Origin: Winogradskyella helgolandensis
GTDB lineage: Bacteria > Bacteroidota > Bacteroidia > Flavobacteriales > Flavobacteriaceae
Direction of reading: 5' to 3'
Assembly (NCBI RefSeq): GCF_013404085.1
Contig: NZ_JABFHO010000001.1
Span: 2,739,001 to 2,803,000, forward strand
DNA length: 64,000 nucleotides
This document shows positions 38,087 through 46,398 of this stretch, in pieces. The translations under genes and the position numbers were made by a program. A model generated the notes under the pieces. The model saw only the letters and a program-made list of their open reading frames with translations, was not told where the DNA came from and ran no database searches. Position 1 is the first letter of the stretch, and every line of letters starts with the position of its first letter.

Positions 38087-38662
38087 TTATTCCATTTCAT
38101 ATTTCCAATATAAGTTAGAATAAATTAGATAAGTAACTATTAATCTTTGCGTTTCACTTTTAAAATCTATTTTGTCTATTAATTCGGTCAATATTTTCCT
38201 GTTCGGATAGGAATTTAATTGAACCTTGTCTTTTGTCTCTAAAATAAAATTATAATGTATTTGGTCTTTGAAAGAACTCATAACACAACCATAAAATAAT
38301 TCCTCAAAAAACAATACGGTCATCAGATTATTCTCAATGAAATAATGACTTGAGTTAAATTCCTCAAACTCTTTTTCAAGATAATCAGCTTGGTCAATTT
38401 CAGAGATTAAAGACAAATATCCATTTTTACTAAACTCAGATAGATGTCCTTTTTTGTTTAAATAGTGTTCAAACTTTTTAATCGAATCAAATACGCTTAC
38501 CGATTTTTCTAAGTCAGATTCCAATGTATTTAGAGGGTATAAAATTCCTCTGTTAAAGGTCTTGTCATTTATGCATTTTTGATATTCAGATTCTAATTCA
38601 TCCCAATCGTCGTTACAAGAGAAAAAGGTAAGGATGATTGATAAAGCGATTAATAATTTCAA
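38087..38662 (-). CDS. Lipoprotein of unknown function (TTG start); cassette gene
   Basis: 191 residues; the start codon is TTG (38660-38662), giving LKLLIALSIILTFFSC with an immediate lipobox, and no ATG gives a better signal. The mature protein is helical and acidic (NDDWDELESEYQKCINDKTF, DQADYLEKEFEEFNSSHYFI). Unknown family. Unit ends: GTTAGCAAC then GCT in both. Confidence 0.68.
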   Translation of the reverse strand: MKLLIALSIILTFFSCNDDWDELESEYQKCINDKTFNRGILYPLNTLESDLEKSVSVFDSIKKFEHYLNKKGHLSEFSKNGYLSLISEIDQADYLEKEFEEFNSSHYFIENNLMTVLFFEELFYGCVMSSFKDQIHYNFILETKDKVQLNSYPNRKILTELIDKIDFKSETQRLIVTYLIYSNLYWKYEME

Positions 38663-38683
38663 ATTTCAGAGTGGTTTTTCAGC

Positions 38684-38822
38684 TTGTTGCTAACGTTGTT
38701 GTGTATGATTTCGTTGCGAGTTTAAGCACTAAAGTTAGCAAATAAATCACAGATAGAAAGTCCGCGAGGACTTTCGTAAGTAGGCTATAACTAGCAATGA
38801 ATTATACACGGTGTTGTACACC
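38684..38822 (-). repeat. Cassette-array palindrome rep19
   Basis: Between TTGTTGCTAAC (38684-38694) and GTTGTACACC (38813-38822). The centre GAAAGTCCGCGAGGACTTTC and TTAAGCACTAAAGTTAGCAAA place it with rep10. Confidence 0.92.
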
Positions 38823-38827
38823 GTTTT

Positions 38828-39229
38828 TTATTCAGTCATTTCTTTATTATTGTTTTTAAAAATCCAAACTCCTATCACTATTGTTAGCGAATATATCAAA
38901 ACCCAAATTGTCTGTTCAGACCATCTTGTAATAAATCCGCTATCTACGATGAAAAATGTAATCCAAACCGATAGAAAGCTATAAATTGATAATATAATCT
39001 TCTCGTTTAGGGTTGAGTATTTATTTTTCAAAAACCTTTTAATTAACCAAAATATTACCATTGCAGGAATTGACGAAAGAAAGCCGACAATAATCATTAC
39101 AAATATTATTTCGTAAGAATTTAATATACTCGTAAAACTCGAATCATTTATAATAGCACCTAATATTAATGCTAATAAAAGAGGTGAAACGATTATTGTA
39201 AATAACCAAATTTTGATAACATATCTCAT
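38828..39229 (-). CDS. Four-helix membrane protein; second gene of a two-gene cassette
   Basis: 133 residues with four predicted transmembrane helices (IWLFTIIVSPLLLALILGA, IIFVMIIVGFLSSIPAMVIF, IILSIYSFLSVWITFFIV, TIWVLIYSLTIVIGVWIF). Unknown function. Only 3 bp behind the gene at 39233; both lie between matched ends GTTGTACACC. Confidence 0.7.
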   Translation of the reverse strand: MRYVIKIWLFTIIVSPLLLALILGAIINDSSFTSILNSYEIIFVMIIVGFLSSIPAMVIFWLIKRFLKNKYSTLNEKIILSIYSFLSVWITFFIVDSGFITRWSEQTIWVLIYSLTIVIGVWIFKNNNKEMTE

Positions 39230-39232
39230 ATA

Positions 39233-39748
39233 TTATTCAGCTGGTATTTTATACTTTCCATCAATTAATTCCCAATTATTTTTCTTGCGGTCAAACACAA
39301 ATCTCATATCAGGAACATAGCCATTTGTTCCGCCACAATTTATTGCAAAGTCCGCTTTTTTAAATTTCAGTCCATTGTTGAAATGAATTTTCCGCTTTCC
39401 AGTAACATTTACAATTCCAAAATTCACATCAACTGTATCAATTCCGATTATTTCGTGAGTCAGACGCAAAACCCGAATTGTCTTTTTTTCTTTAATTGAC
39501 AAATCAATTAGTTCCTCATTGGTCAAAAACTTATATCGGTCAGATACGTTCAGTTTGGAAATCCGTTGTCCATTTTCATTGAGTTCAACATATTTCCAAC
39601 CGCTCGAAAGTAAAAGGTCAAACCTATTTTTTAATGCTCTGACATAAATACTGTCCAACTCGCTTTTTTCAATCGAATTCAGTTCCGTTTCTTGTCCAAA
39701 TGACAAAAATCCGATAAAGGTCAATATGATTACAAATGTTTTTCTCAA
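39233..39748 (-). CDS. Exported protein (TTG start); first gene of a two-gene cassette
   Basis: I choose the TTG at 39746-39748, which gives the signal peptide LRKTFVIILTFIGFLSFGQ; the frame extension to 39790 crosses the unit end into rep20. 171 residues. The body ends in WELIDGKYKIPAE, and RFVFDRKKNNWELID suggests a beta-rich nuclear-transport-factor-like or similar small domain. Family unknown. Confidence 0.65.
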   Translation of the reverse strand: MRKTFVIILTFIGFLSFGQETELNSIEKSELDSIYVRALKNRFDLLLSSGWKYVELNENGQRISKLNVSDRYKFLTNEELIDLSIKEKKTIRVLRLTHEIIGIDTVDVNFGIVNVTGKRKIHFNNGLKFKKADFAINCGGTNGYVPDMRFVFDRKKNNWELIDGKYKIPAE

Positions 39749-39750
39749 AT

Positions 39751-40013
39751 GGTGTACAACAATTGGATATACGCTATTGTCTATATCCAATCTATAGCGT
39801 TTATTACAAATCTAATATAATTTTATAATAATGAGACTTTTATAAGTCGGTATAGCGATTAGCCTTAAAAAGTTAAGCACATTAAACCATGTAACTGTAA
39901 ACCTAAAGCTTGTTATAATACGTTCTCTAAAAGAGCCAGAACTTGTAAAATGAAGATGGAATTATCTTAAGTAGGCTATAACTAGCAATGAATTATATAC
40001 GGTGTTGTGTGTA
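39751..40013 (-). repeat. Cassette-array palindrome rep20 (rearranged)
   Basis: Cores GGTGTACAAC (39751-39760) and GTTGTGTGTA (40004-40013) are intact, and the right arm AACTAGCAATGAATTATATACGG is normal. The left 150 bp are unlike other copies and contain another inverted pair (TTGGATATA / TATATCCAA at 39763-39791). The gene-free stretch holds nothing else recognisable. Confidence 0.75.
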
Positions 40014-40018
40014 GGCTT

Positions 40019-40459
40019 TTATTCTAGTCGAACATAATATTGATGGATTTCGCCCGCATCTTCACTAAATAATTGTGTTACCAGTTCAGTTTTAGATAAC
40101 GATATTATTTTGCAATGACTTTCTCCTAAATCATCAGTTCCTAATTCCTTTTTCCAGTATTTATTATCAATGTCAAAATGTATTATCTTGTTTCCGTCGT
40201 CAGATAGTTTCCACTTTCCAGTTTCATTCCAAGCGCATTGTTTTGATATGTATTTTCCATTTGAAATATATGAAATTGTATCTCGACAATTCAGTCCAGA
40301 GTATTCTTTACCGTCTATAGTTCGGTCAATCTTATTTATCCATTTACCAACAATAATTTTATTCCAATCAGAATTTATAGTGTCTTTTTGTCCAAATGCG
40401 AGATTAGTATATAGAGCACAAATGATTATAATTCCTATTTTCATTTTAAAGCTTTTCAT
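40019..40459 (-). CDS. Exported lipocalin-like small protein; second gene of a two-gene cassette
   Basis: Possible starts are 40474, 40459 and 40444; I give the middle one (MKSFKMKIGIIIICALYTNLAF). About 146 residues with a signal peptide. The body KIIVGKWINKIDRTIDGKEY, ISNGKYISKQCAWNETGKWK and HFDIDNKYW has the repeated GKW strands of lipocalin-like domains. It overlaps or abuts the end of the upstream gene (40446), which implies coupled translation. Unit ends: GTTGTGTGTA then GCT in both. Confidence 0.68.
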   Translation of the reverse strand: MKSFKMKIGIIIICALYTNLAFGQKDTINSDWNKIIVGKWINKIDRTIDGKEYSGLNCRDTISYISNGKYISKQCAWNETGKWKLSDDGNKIIHFDIDNKYWKKELGTDDLGESHCKIISLSKTELVTQLFSEDAGEIHQYYVRLE

Positions 40460-40649
40460 TTTTTCGTTTTTCAATAGTGTATTTTCTAATTAGGAGCCCA
40501 TTAAATAAAAGAAAAAGAATACAAAAAATAATTGCACCTATTTTTCCATCGTAGAGGCTGTAAATCAGAAAAAAGCAAACAATAATAAAAGTTATTTTCC
40601 AACTGATTAAAACCATTTCCAAAAATGAAATGTTAGATTTCTGTTTCAT
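40446..40649 (-). CDS. Two-helix small membrane protein; first gene of array 1
   Basis: 67 residues with two transmembrane helices (MVLISWKITFIIVCFFLIYS, IGAIIFCILFLLFNGLLI) and a basic C-terminus (RKYTIEKRKNEKL). Function unknown. This is the gene closest to head 1, the position equivalent to the first cassette of an integron. Confidence 0.6.
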   Translation of the reverse strand: MKQKSNISFLEMVLISWKITFIIVCFFLIYSLYDGKIGAIIFCILFLLFNGLLIRKYTIEKRKNEKL

Positions 40650-40676
40650 TGACGTATTTTTTTAGCTTACACACAA

Positions 40677-40730
40677 CTCGTTATACAAAGTATTATATAA
40701 CTCATACCCCACTAATTGAACAGGATACAA
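40677..40730 (-). other. Head 1: attI-like sequence at the upstream end of array 1
   Basis: Directly after the start-side end of the first unit (junction CACAA|C at 40676/40677). It carries GTTATA-CAAA (40680-40689) and ACTCATACCCCACTAATT (40700-40718), both also present in the same order and spacing in head 2 at 50199-50236. It has no palindromic body like rep1-rep23. The function as primary insertion site or promoter is an inference. Confidence 0.5.
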
Positions 40731-40767
40731 GCTATATCTACTTATTTTTTGTTTGCGTCCATTAAGT

Positions 40768-41361
40768 CTATTTAAAATCTCCAATGACCTCTCCTTCTTT
40801 AGCGTTTAATTTTACTTCGCTTAGATAGCTTAGAATTTTGCCTTTGCCGTCTACATTGCCTACATATCCATATATGGGTGAGTAATAGAGGATATACTCT
40901 TTGTTTTTTCTTTTATCCTTATTGGTTAGTTGTTTGCAGCGTACTTTAATACAGTTTTTGTATTTATTTGCAGGTGTTTTAAATTTCTGTTGGTCGGCAA
41001 TGACTTCATAACTCCAGCTTTTATCATTTTCTAGCCACTGATCACCCACTTTAGGGTTTACTGGGAGAATAATAGATTCTTCTAAGGTTTTTTTATTGAT
41101 ATGGTAGTAGTTTTCAGAGCCTTTTCTATAGTAGGTGGTATCTACAGTTCCCCATCCGTATTTTCTGTATCTGACATAGTATTTCTTGTCTCCAATCATT
41201 TCTTTATCATTATCAAAAGATTCGAAATAATGGCTGTCACCGTATTTGTAATATTTGGCGCTACTCGCATCTTCAAACAACGTGATGTAGCCCTTTAAGT
41301 CTCGATCTGTGAAAGAAACGAGTAGGACTGCTAAGATTAGGATGCCGATTATTTTTTTCAT
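40768..41361 (-). CDS. Exported protein of unknown function
   Basis: Start taken at MKKIIGILILAVLLVSF (41361), a signal peptide; the longer frame overlaps the upstream gene by over 70 bp. 197 residues. The sequence YYHINKKTLEESIILPVNPK and VGDQWLENDKSWSYEVIADQ recalls T9SS-associated proteins that follow secreted cargo. It starts 2 bp after the stop of the FG-GAP gene, so the two are one transcript. Not flanked by cassette ends. Confidence 0.7.
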   Translation of the reverse strand: MKKIIGILILAVLLVSFTDRDLKGYITLFEDASSAKYYKYGDSHYFESFDNDKEMIGDKKYYVRYRKYGWGTVDTTYYRKGSENYYHINKKTLEESIILPVNPKVGDQWLENDKSWSYEVIADQQKFKTPANKYKNCIKVRCKQLTNKDKRKNKEYILYYSPIYGYVGNVDGKGKILSYLSEVKLNAKEGEVIGDFK

Positions 41362-41362
41362 G

Positions 41363-43939
41363 TTATTTTTTAATGATTTTATAAACCCATTCATATCCCG
41401 AATTTTCCTCTTTAATGCTAAAAATGTAAATTCCATTATTAAAAGCAGAAAGATCTAAGCTGTTTTCTGTAGTTGTTTTTTCCAAAAGTAATTTACCATT
41501 TTGAGAAAATAATTGTAAATTATAAGTTTCATTTTTTGGATTATTCCAATTAACAGAATTTACAAAAGGATTAGGATGTATTTGTAATTGACCTAAGTTA
41601 TTATCATTTTCGATGTCTTCAATTCCTAATGTCTCTGAAATATTATCATAAACAGATACTAATCCTTGAAATGGAGACACATTATTAATAAATAAATCAT
41701 CCTTACCGTCATTATTATAATCATATAAGAGTAGATCTCCTCTAGTTACAGGATCCGATTCATCATATGAAGCTGAATAAGAATCGATTTGAACCTTAGT
41801 AAAGTTTATATAGTCAGTTGTTGAATAATAAAAAATATTGTTTGTAAAAGAAGAAGCATCATGATTCCATGCATATATTTCATTAATGCCATCACCATCA
41901 TTATCGTAAAACTCTATATCTTCAATATTCAGATTTTCAATCGAAATTGATTCGAAACTATTTTGTCCATTATTTTTAAAAAATAAAAAGTTATAATCAT
42001 AATATTGATTTGTATTTATATTGTATACAAAAAAATCTAAATCACCATCTTGATCAAAATCATTTATTTTTATATGACCTCTACCGTAATCGCCGCTGAA
42101 CGTAGCAATACTATTTCCGTTAAATTGACCGTTATTATTCTCTAATAAATTTACTTCATTAACCAGTTGATTATTTTCATAATAAGAACTTAAAACTAAT
42201 ATGTCAGTTTGATTATCATTATTAAAATCATCATAGGCTATTGAATTTGGTAAGATGTTGTCAACATTATTTACAATTAATGGTTGTGGATTATCGAAAT
42301 TAATTCCATTATTATTTTTTATCCAATGAAATTCAATACTAGTACTCCATGGAGAATCAACAGTATAGGAAAACACTATGTCCTTGTAACCATTATTATT
42401 TATGTCTACAAAAGCTATGTTAGAAGCCAAAAGGATATTAGAAAGTGGGACAGACTGAATAAATTCAAAATCGTCATTTCCTAAATTCTTATATATTTTG
42501 ATATAATCCCCAGAATTCTTAAAATCAATAACATCCCCTAAGCCATCATTATTAATGTCAGCAATATGGTTAATGGTATATACGGAAGCGTTAGGATTGG
42601 ACATTACACCAATTAAAGGTCTTAAATCACTTAATTCATTATTAGGTGTTTTTTCAAAAAATCCCAATCCATTTTGAGTACCTACACAAATATCTTCAAC
42701 ACCGTCCCCATTCATATCTATAACAGAAAACGTGCTTGGCTTAATAACTTGTTGAATACAAATGGTTTTGTCGTTTGGATCATTTATATCATTATTTATG
42801 AAAATCATTTTGTTTTCATTAAAGTTTGAAGTAAAACAAAAATCTAAATTATCGTCATTATTAAGGTCTAAAAAATTAAATTGGTCTGTACCAAATGTAT
42901 TAATCTGAAAATTTGGTAATATTATTTGAGCGGTACTAAATACATTGTCTAGAATACTAAATTTGTATATGTCTTGTTGATTTTCTGAAGTTTCTAATGC
43001 AACGTATACGGCATAAGTTTCATTATTTTCATTTTCAATATGAATAGAACGATCATTTCCGTAATTCGAATATAATGGAATATTATCTACAACCATGACG
43101 TCATTTAATACTGTATATTGACTTAGGCTCTCATTAAAGTCGAAATATTTCGCCCATATTGCTCCGTTTTTGAGGTATAATATATCTTGAAATCCATTGC
43201 CATCTAGATCTAATATTCCATAGGAAATAAGCGAAGAATCTGCTTGTAAAATATAAGGTTGAACAAAATCATCAGAATCATCATTTTCATCATGATCTAC
43301 ATCGTACAAGTAAATTTTTAATTGATTACCATCCCTTATATAAATATCGGAATTACCGTCATTATTAAAATCATCTATTTTATAAATGTGGTTAAAACTG
43401 CCTACAGACATTAAAAAGGTAACAGGCTCTAATCCTCCTATTTGATCATTTAGCATTACATATGCATCATTGCTATTGTTTACTACAATTAAATCCATAA
43501 AGCCATCACTATTGTAATCAAACTTAAAAGGGCGAATAGAGTAGAAGCCAAGATTACTTTGAAGCGCTTCCACTTCACTAAACGTATCATTTTGTAAATT
43601 ATACATCACGCCTAAAGACCCGAATTGATACGTTATTAAATCTGGAAAATTATCATTATTTAAGTCTAGAGATATAAGTAGACTCTTTTCAGTAGATACT
43701 AAAGATGATGGTTTAGTATTAAAATCACCATTTTCATTTTTTTGAAGTAAAACATTGCCTGAATTTGAGATACCATGTTTTATGATATCTAAATCACCGT
43801 CATAATCGAAATCATCATAAATGATATGAACACTTAAAGAATCATAATCATAAATATTGACTTTATCTTCAAAATTTATTTGTCCAAATGCAAAGTTAAT
43901 AAAGAATAGCAAAGCATTAAAAAGTAGAATTTTTCTCAT
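41363..43939 (-). CDS. T9SS-secreted FG-GAP/VCBS repeat protein
   Basis: 858 residues: signal peptide (MRKILLFNALLFFINFAFGQ), then about ten FG-GAP/VCBS-like repeats with calcium-binding-type loops (DFDYDGDLDII, DLNNDNFPDLI, DYNSDGFMDLI, DMNGDGVEDIC, DYNNDGKDDLF), and a C-terminal sorting domain (LQIHPNPFVNSVNW ... GIYIFSIKEENSGYEWVYKI) of the type IX secretion Por_Secre_tail class. It is expected at the cell surface as an adhesin or integrin-alpha-like propeller. Upstream of an exported small protein in one operon. Confidence 0.9.
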   Translation of the reverse strand: MRKILLFNALLFFINFAFGQINFEDKVNIYDYDSLSVHIIYDDFDYDGDLDIIKHGISNSGNVLLQKNENGDFNTKPSSLVSTEKSLLISLDLNNDNFPDLITYQFGSLGVMYNLQNDTFSEVEALQSNLGFYSIRPFKFDYNSDGFMDLIVVNNSNDAYVMLNDQIGGLEPVTFLMSVGSFNHIYKIDDFNNDGNSDIYIRDGNQLKIYLYDVDHDENDDSDDFVQPYILQADSSLISYGILDLDGNGFQDILYLKNGAIWAKYFDFNESLSQYTVLNDVMVVDNIPLYSNYGNDRSIHIENENNETYAVYVALETSENQQDIYKFSILDNVFSTAQIILPNFQINTFGTDQFNFLDLNNDDNLDFCFTSNFNENKMIFINNDINDPNDKTICIQQVIKPSTFSVIDMNGDGVEDICVGTQNGLGFFEKTPNNELSDLRPLIGVMSNPNASVYTINHIADINNDGLGDVIDFKNSGDYIKIYKNLGNDDFEFIQSVPLSNILLASNIAFVDINNNGYKDIVFSYTVDSPWSTSIEFHWIKNNNGINFDNPQPLIVNNVDNILPNSIAYDDFNNDNQTDILVLSSYYENNQLVNEVNLLENNNGQFNGNSIATFSGDYGRGHIKINDFDQDGDLDFFVYNINTNQYYDYNFLFFKNNGQNSFESISIENLNIEDIEFYDNDGDGINEIYAWNHDASSFTNNIFYYSTTDYINFTKVQIDSYSASYDESDPVTRGDLLLYDYNNDGKDDLFINNVSPFQGLVSVYDNISETLGIEDIENDNNLGQLQIHPNPFVNSVNWNNPKNETYNLQLFSQNGKLLLEKTTTENSLDLSAFNNGIYIFSIKEENSGYEWVYKIIKK

Positions 43940-44115
43940 TTTAGAATTGGTGTTTTATATTAGTAATTATCATTTATTGTTTTAAGTACAACTGTTTAAA
44001 TTTATTAGAAACCTATATATGGTTTAACTTTTATTAAGCCAATACTACAAGATTTATTTCCCCAATGTATATTGCGCGTCTGTTTTGTGCTACTGTATTT
44101 CATTCCGTAAACTGT

Positions 44116-44721
44116 TTATTTTATCTCCAGGGTATTCCATATCATATTAATCAGGTTTTTGCCTATAGAGTTTTCCATATCGCTCATTTCCATAGACATG
44201 AGTATTAGTCCTGAGTCCTTTTTACCGACAGAAGCAACTTCGTAAATATTTATTTCGTTTTTATACGTTAATATAGCTTTGTTCACGTTTATTTTTAAAC
44301 CAGAATCTAAGGTTCTTTCGTAATCTTCTCTTACCAAGTTAAATCCGTAATTAACACTTTCTTTTGTGACTTCATTAATCATTAATTCATTTAACATGGT
44401 GGGATTAATACCAGAATATGTTTGAATAATAAATCCTGAACCTTCCGCTGTCATTAGCATTAATTGTTCAATTTCACTATCAATAATTTTTTTTCCTACT
44501 TTATAGTCCTTTGGATATTTAAAGTTAAAATAGGGGTCTGTGTATACTAAAGTATCTTTTTGCTTTACGTTAAGTTTAATTTTGGTTCCGTTTAAATCTA
44601 ACTCGTAATTTTTATCTAAAGCTATATCATAGGTTTTGCCGTTAATTTCAACTTCATAATCTTCTTGTGCATGGCTTAAGTTTATAAACAGTAAGACTAG
44701 AATTAGTAATGTATTTTTCAT
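44116..44721 (-). CDS. Exported protein of unknown function
   Basis: 201 residues with a signal peptide (MKNTLLILVLLFINLSHAQ). The N-terminal part is a short beta module (YEVEINGKTYDIALDKNYEL), followed by a PsbP-like domain (YFNFKYPKDYKVGKKIIDSE, SGFIIQTYSGINPTML). It starts 1 bp after the stop of the BatD-like gene, so they form an operon. Confidence 0.7.
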   Translation of the reverse strand: MKNTLLILVLLFINLSHAQEDYEVEINGKTYDIALDKNYELDLNGTKIKLNVKQKDTLVYTDPYFNFKYPKDYKVGKKIIDSEIEQLMLMTAEGSGFIIQTYSGINPTMLNELMINEVTKESVNYGFNLVREDYERTLDSGLKINVNKAILTYKNEINIYEVASVGKKDSGLILMSMEMSDMENSIGKNLINMIWNTLEIK

Positions 44722-44722
44722 A

Positions 44723-45454
44723 TTATTTATTTAATTTAATATTTCCGATATCAAATTTTGTAGGTAGATTATTAAAGTCTGATTCCGAAATGAGGTATTC
44801 TCCTTTATAATCTTCGTCAAATGTTATTTTATACTTTTTAATTGAATACGAAAAACCAACACCAAACAATTCACCATCGTCAGGCGTTACAGAGTTCGTG
44901 GCAGAGCTGTAATTGCTTAATTGAATGCCTTGTGTTAAGTCCTCATTTAACTCCGCAAATTCTTTGCCTTCTGGCATTACTCCGCCAATGGTATGCGAAT
45001 AGCTACCATTTTCATTTTCTGTTTTATTAGATGTGTTGCTGATGAGCTGTTCAAGAATTAGGTAATGTTGCCCTTCAAATTCTGTTTGTCTTAGCCAAAG
45101 GCCATTTTCGATGGGTAATTTAGGAAGCACATTGACCTCCATAGTATCCGTGGTATATTTTTTACCATTAAATTCAAAATCGAATGGTCCGATGTTATAT
45201 GTTTTTGCTTTATCGAAAATAATGATTCTTTGAAAATCTTCTGATGACATCCCGAAAATTGAGGGTGAACCCGTGACATTGATGTTCTTTCCTAATTCTT
45301 TTTTTAAGTACTCATTTAAAAAGTCCATGTTAATGGATAAGGTCACTTTTTGTCCAACTCTGGGTTCTGGGTTGTCGATTTCGATTTCTAGTTTTTGTTG
45401 TGCAATGGCTTGAAATGCGCAACAAATTAAAAGTAAGAGGATGATTTTTTTCAT
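44723..45454 (-). CDS. BatD-like exported protein
   Basis: 243 residues with a signal peptide (MKKIILLLLICCAFQAIAQQ). The body opens LEIEIDNPEPRVGQKVTLSI and continues GPFDFEFNGKKYTTDTMEVN and VLPKLPIENGLWLRQTEFEG, the pattern of the BatD (oxygen tolerance) N-terminal Ig-like domains; the usual membrane anchor is missing. Role unknown. The start ATG sits close to the decayed edge of rep21, so the pair 44116/44723 might be an old cassette, but no matching end was found. Confidence 0.75.
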   Translation of the reverse strand: MKKIILLLLICCAFQAIAQQKLEIEIDNPEPRVGQKVTLSINMDFLNEYLKKELGKNINVTGSPSIFGMSSEDFQRIIIFDKAKTYNIGPFDFEFNGKKYTTDTMEVNVLPKLPIENGLWLRQTEFEGQHYLILEQLISNTSNKTENENGSYSHTIGGVMPEGKEFAELNEDLTQGIQLSNYSSATNSVTPDDGELFGVGFSYSIKKYKITFDEDYKGEYLISESDFNNLPTKFDIGNIKLNK

Positions 45455-45600
45455 GTGGTTGTGCTTTGGGTGTTTGAGCTTCTAATTTAGTGAATAAATT
45501 TCGAATGGAATAGAGCACATATGACTAGAATAGAAAATCTGTGAGGATTTTTTGAAGTGGGCTAGGGCTAGGCGATTAATTATACATGATGTTGGCAAAA
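45455..45600 (-). repeat. Cassette-array palindrome rep21 (decayed)
   Basis: Recognisable by TTCTAATTTAGTGAATAAATT, GAAAATCTGTGAGGATTTTT and GCGATTAATTATACATGAT, ending in core GTTGGCAAAA (45591-45600). The left core is not preserved. Confidence 0.75.
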
Positions 45601-45633
45601 GGCTATATTCAGTTTGCTATAATTGCGAACTTT

Positions 45634-46065
45634 TTAATTCCTACGTAATTTATCGTATAATTTCTTGTCATAAAAATCAATTTCATCCATTATGAGATTA
45701 TGAAAATCGTCATTATGGGATAAAATGTTTCCATTCAAACATATTCCTCTATATTCTCCAATACAGAGCGTATCTAAGTTTTTATCTTTATAATTTATCA
45801 GCGCGAATATTCTACTGTTAATAGAAAATTCGTCTGATTTTTTTAATTTATTCAGTTGTTGTTCAAACTTATTTAAAAAGTTTTCATTGGTGATTTTTTT
45901 GTAACGTATATTTTCCAAGTCTACAAATAGATTACTACTGCAAGAAGTCTGGGAAGGTGATGATATTCCTGGTTCCGTGTAATGAAAATCTATGCTTGTT
46001 ATTTTATTTGAATTACAAGATGTTAGCAATACAAAGAAAAGAATTGTTATTAATTTGATATTCAT
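45634..46065 (-). CDS. Small lipoprotein of unknown function; cassette gene
   Basis: 143 residues with lipobox (MNIKLITILFFVLLTSC). The body (SIDFHYTEPGISSPSQTSCS, RIFALINYKDKNLDTLCIGE) is not recognised. The unit ends are GTTGGCAAAAGG (stop side) and GTTAGCAAAGAT (start side), matching for GTT-R-GCAAA. The unit is unusually long because of about 190 bp of decayed repeat upstream of the gene. Confidence 0.68.
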   Translation of the reverse strand: MNIKLITILFFVLLTSCNSNKITSIDFHYTEPGISSPSQTSCSSNLFVDLENIRYKKITNENFLNKFEQQLNKLKKSDEFSINSRIFALINYKDKNLDTLCIGEYRGICLNGNILSHNDDFHNLIMDEIDFYDKKLYDKLRRN

Positions 46066-46077
46066 TTTTTTTGTGTG

Positions 46078-46160
46078 GGTTGGTTTAGAACGTGTTGCTT
46101 TTGTAAAGCTCCAAATTTAGTGAATCATATTTGAAAAGAATAGAGCACATTGAACCAGTT
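46078..46160 (-). repeat. Decayed partial copy of the array palindrome
   Basis: AAGCTCCAAATTTAGTGAAT and AAGAATAGAGCACATTGAAC align with the left half of rep21, without cores. The following 95 bp (46161-46255) are A+T-rich with no feature. Confidence 0.5.
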
Positions 46161-46256
46161 ATTAAAAAACATTACAAGGTTTTTATAAGTATGTTATTGT
46201 TATTAATAAATAATATGTTATTAGTAGCCTTGAAATTGTTGGTAAGCACCAAAATC

Positions 46257-46394
46257 TTTGCTAACGTGTTTGTATATGGTTTGTTGCGTGGTTTAAGCAA
46301 CTAATTTAGTAAATAATTACCTACCAAGAAAGTCCGTGAGGACTTTCGTAAGTAGGCGAGAAGCCAGCAATAAATTATATAGGTGTTGGCATTA
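46257..46394 (-). repeat. Cassette-array palindrome rep22
   Basis: Between TTTGCTAAC (about 46257-46265) and GTTGGCATTA (46385-46394), with TTGCGTGGTTTAAGCAACTAA and centre GAAAGTCCGTGAGGACTTTC. Confidence 0.92.
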
Positions 46395-46398
46395 GTAT

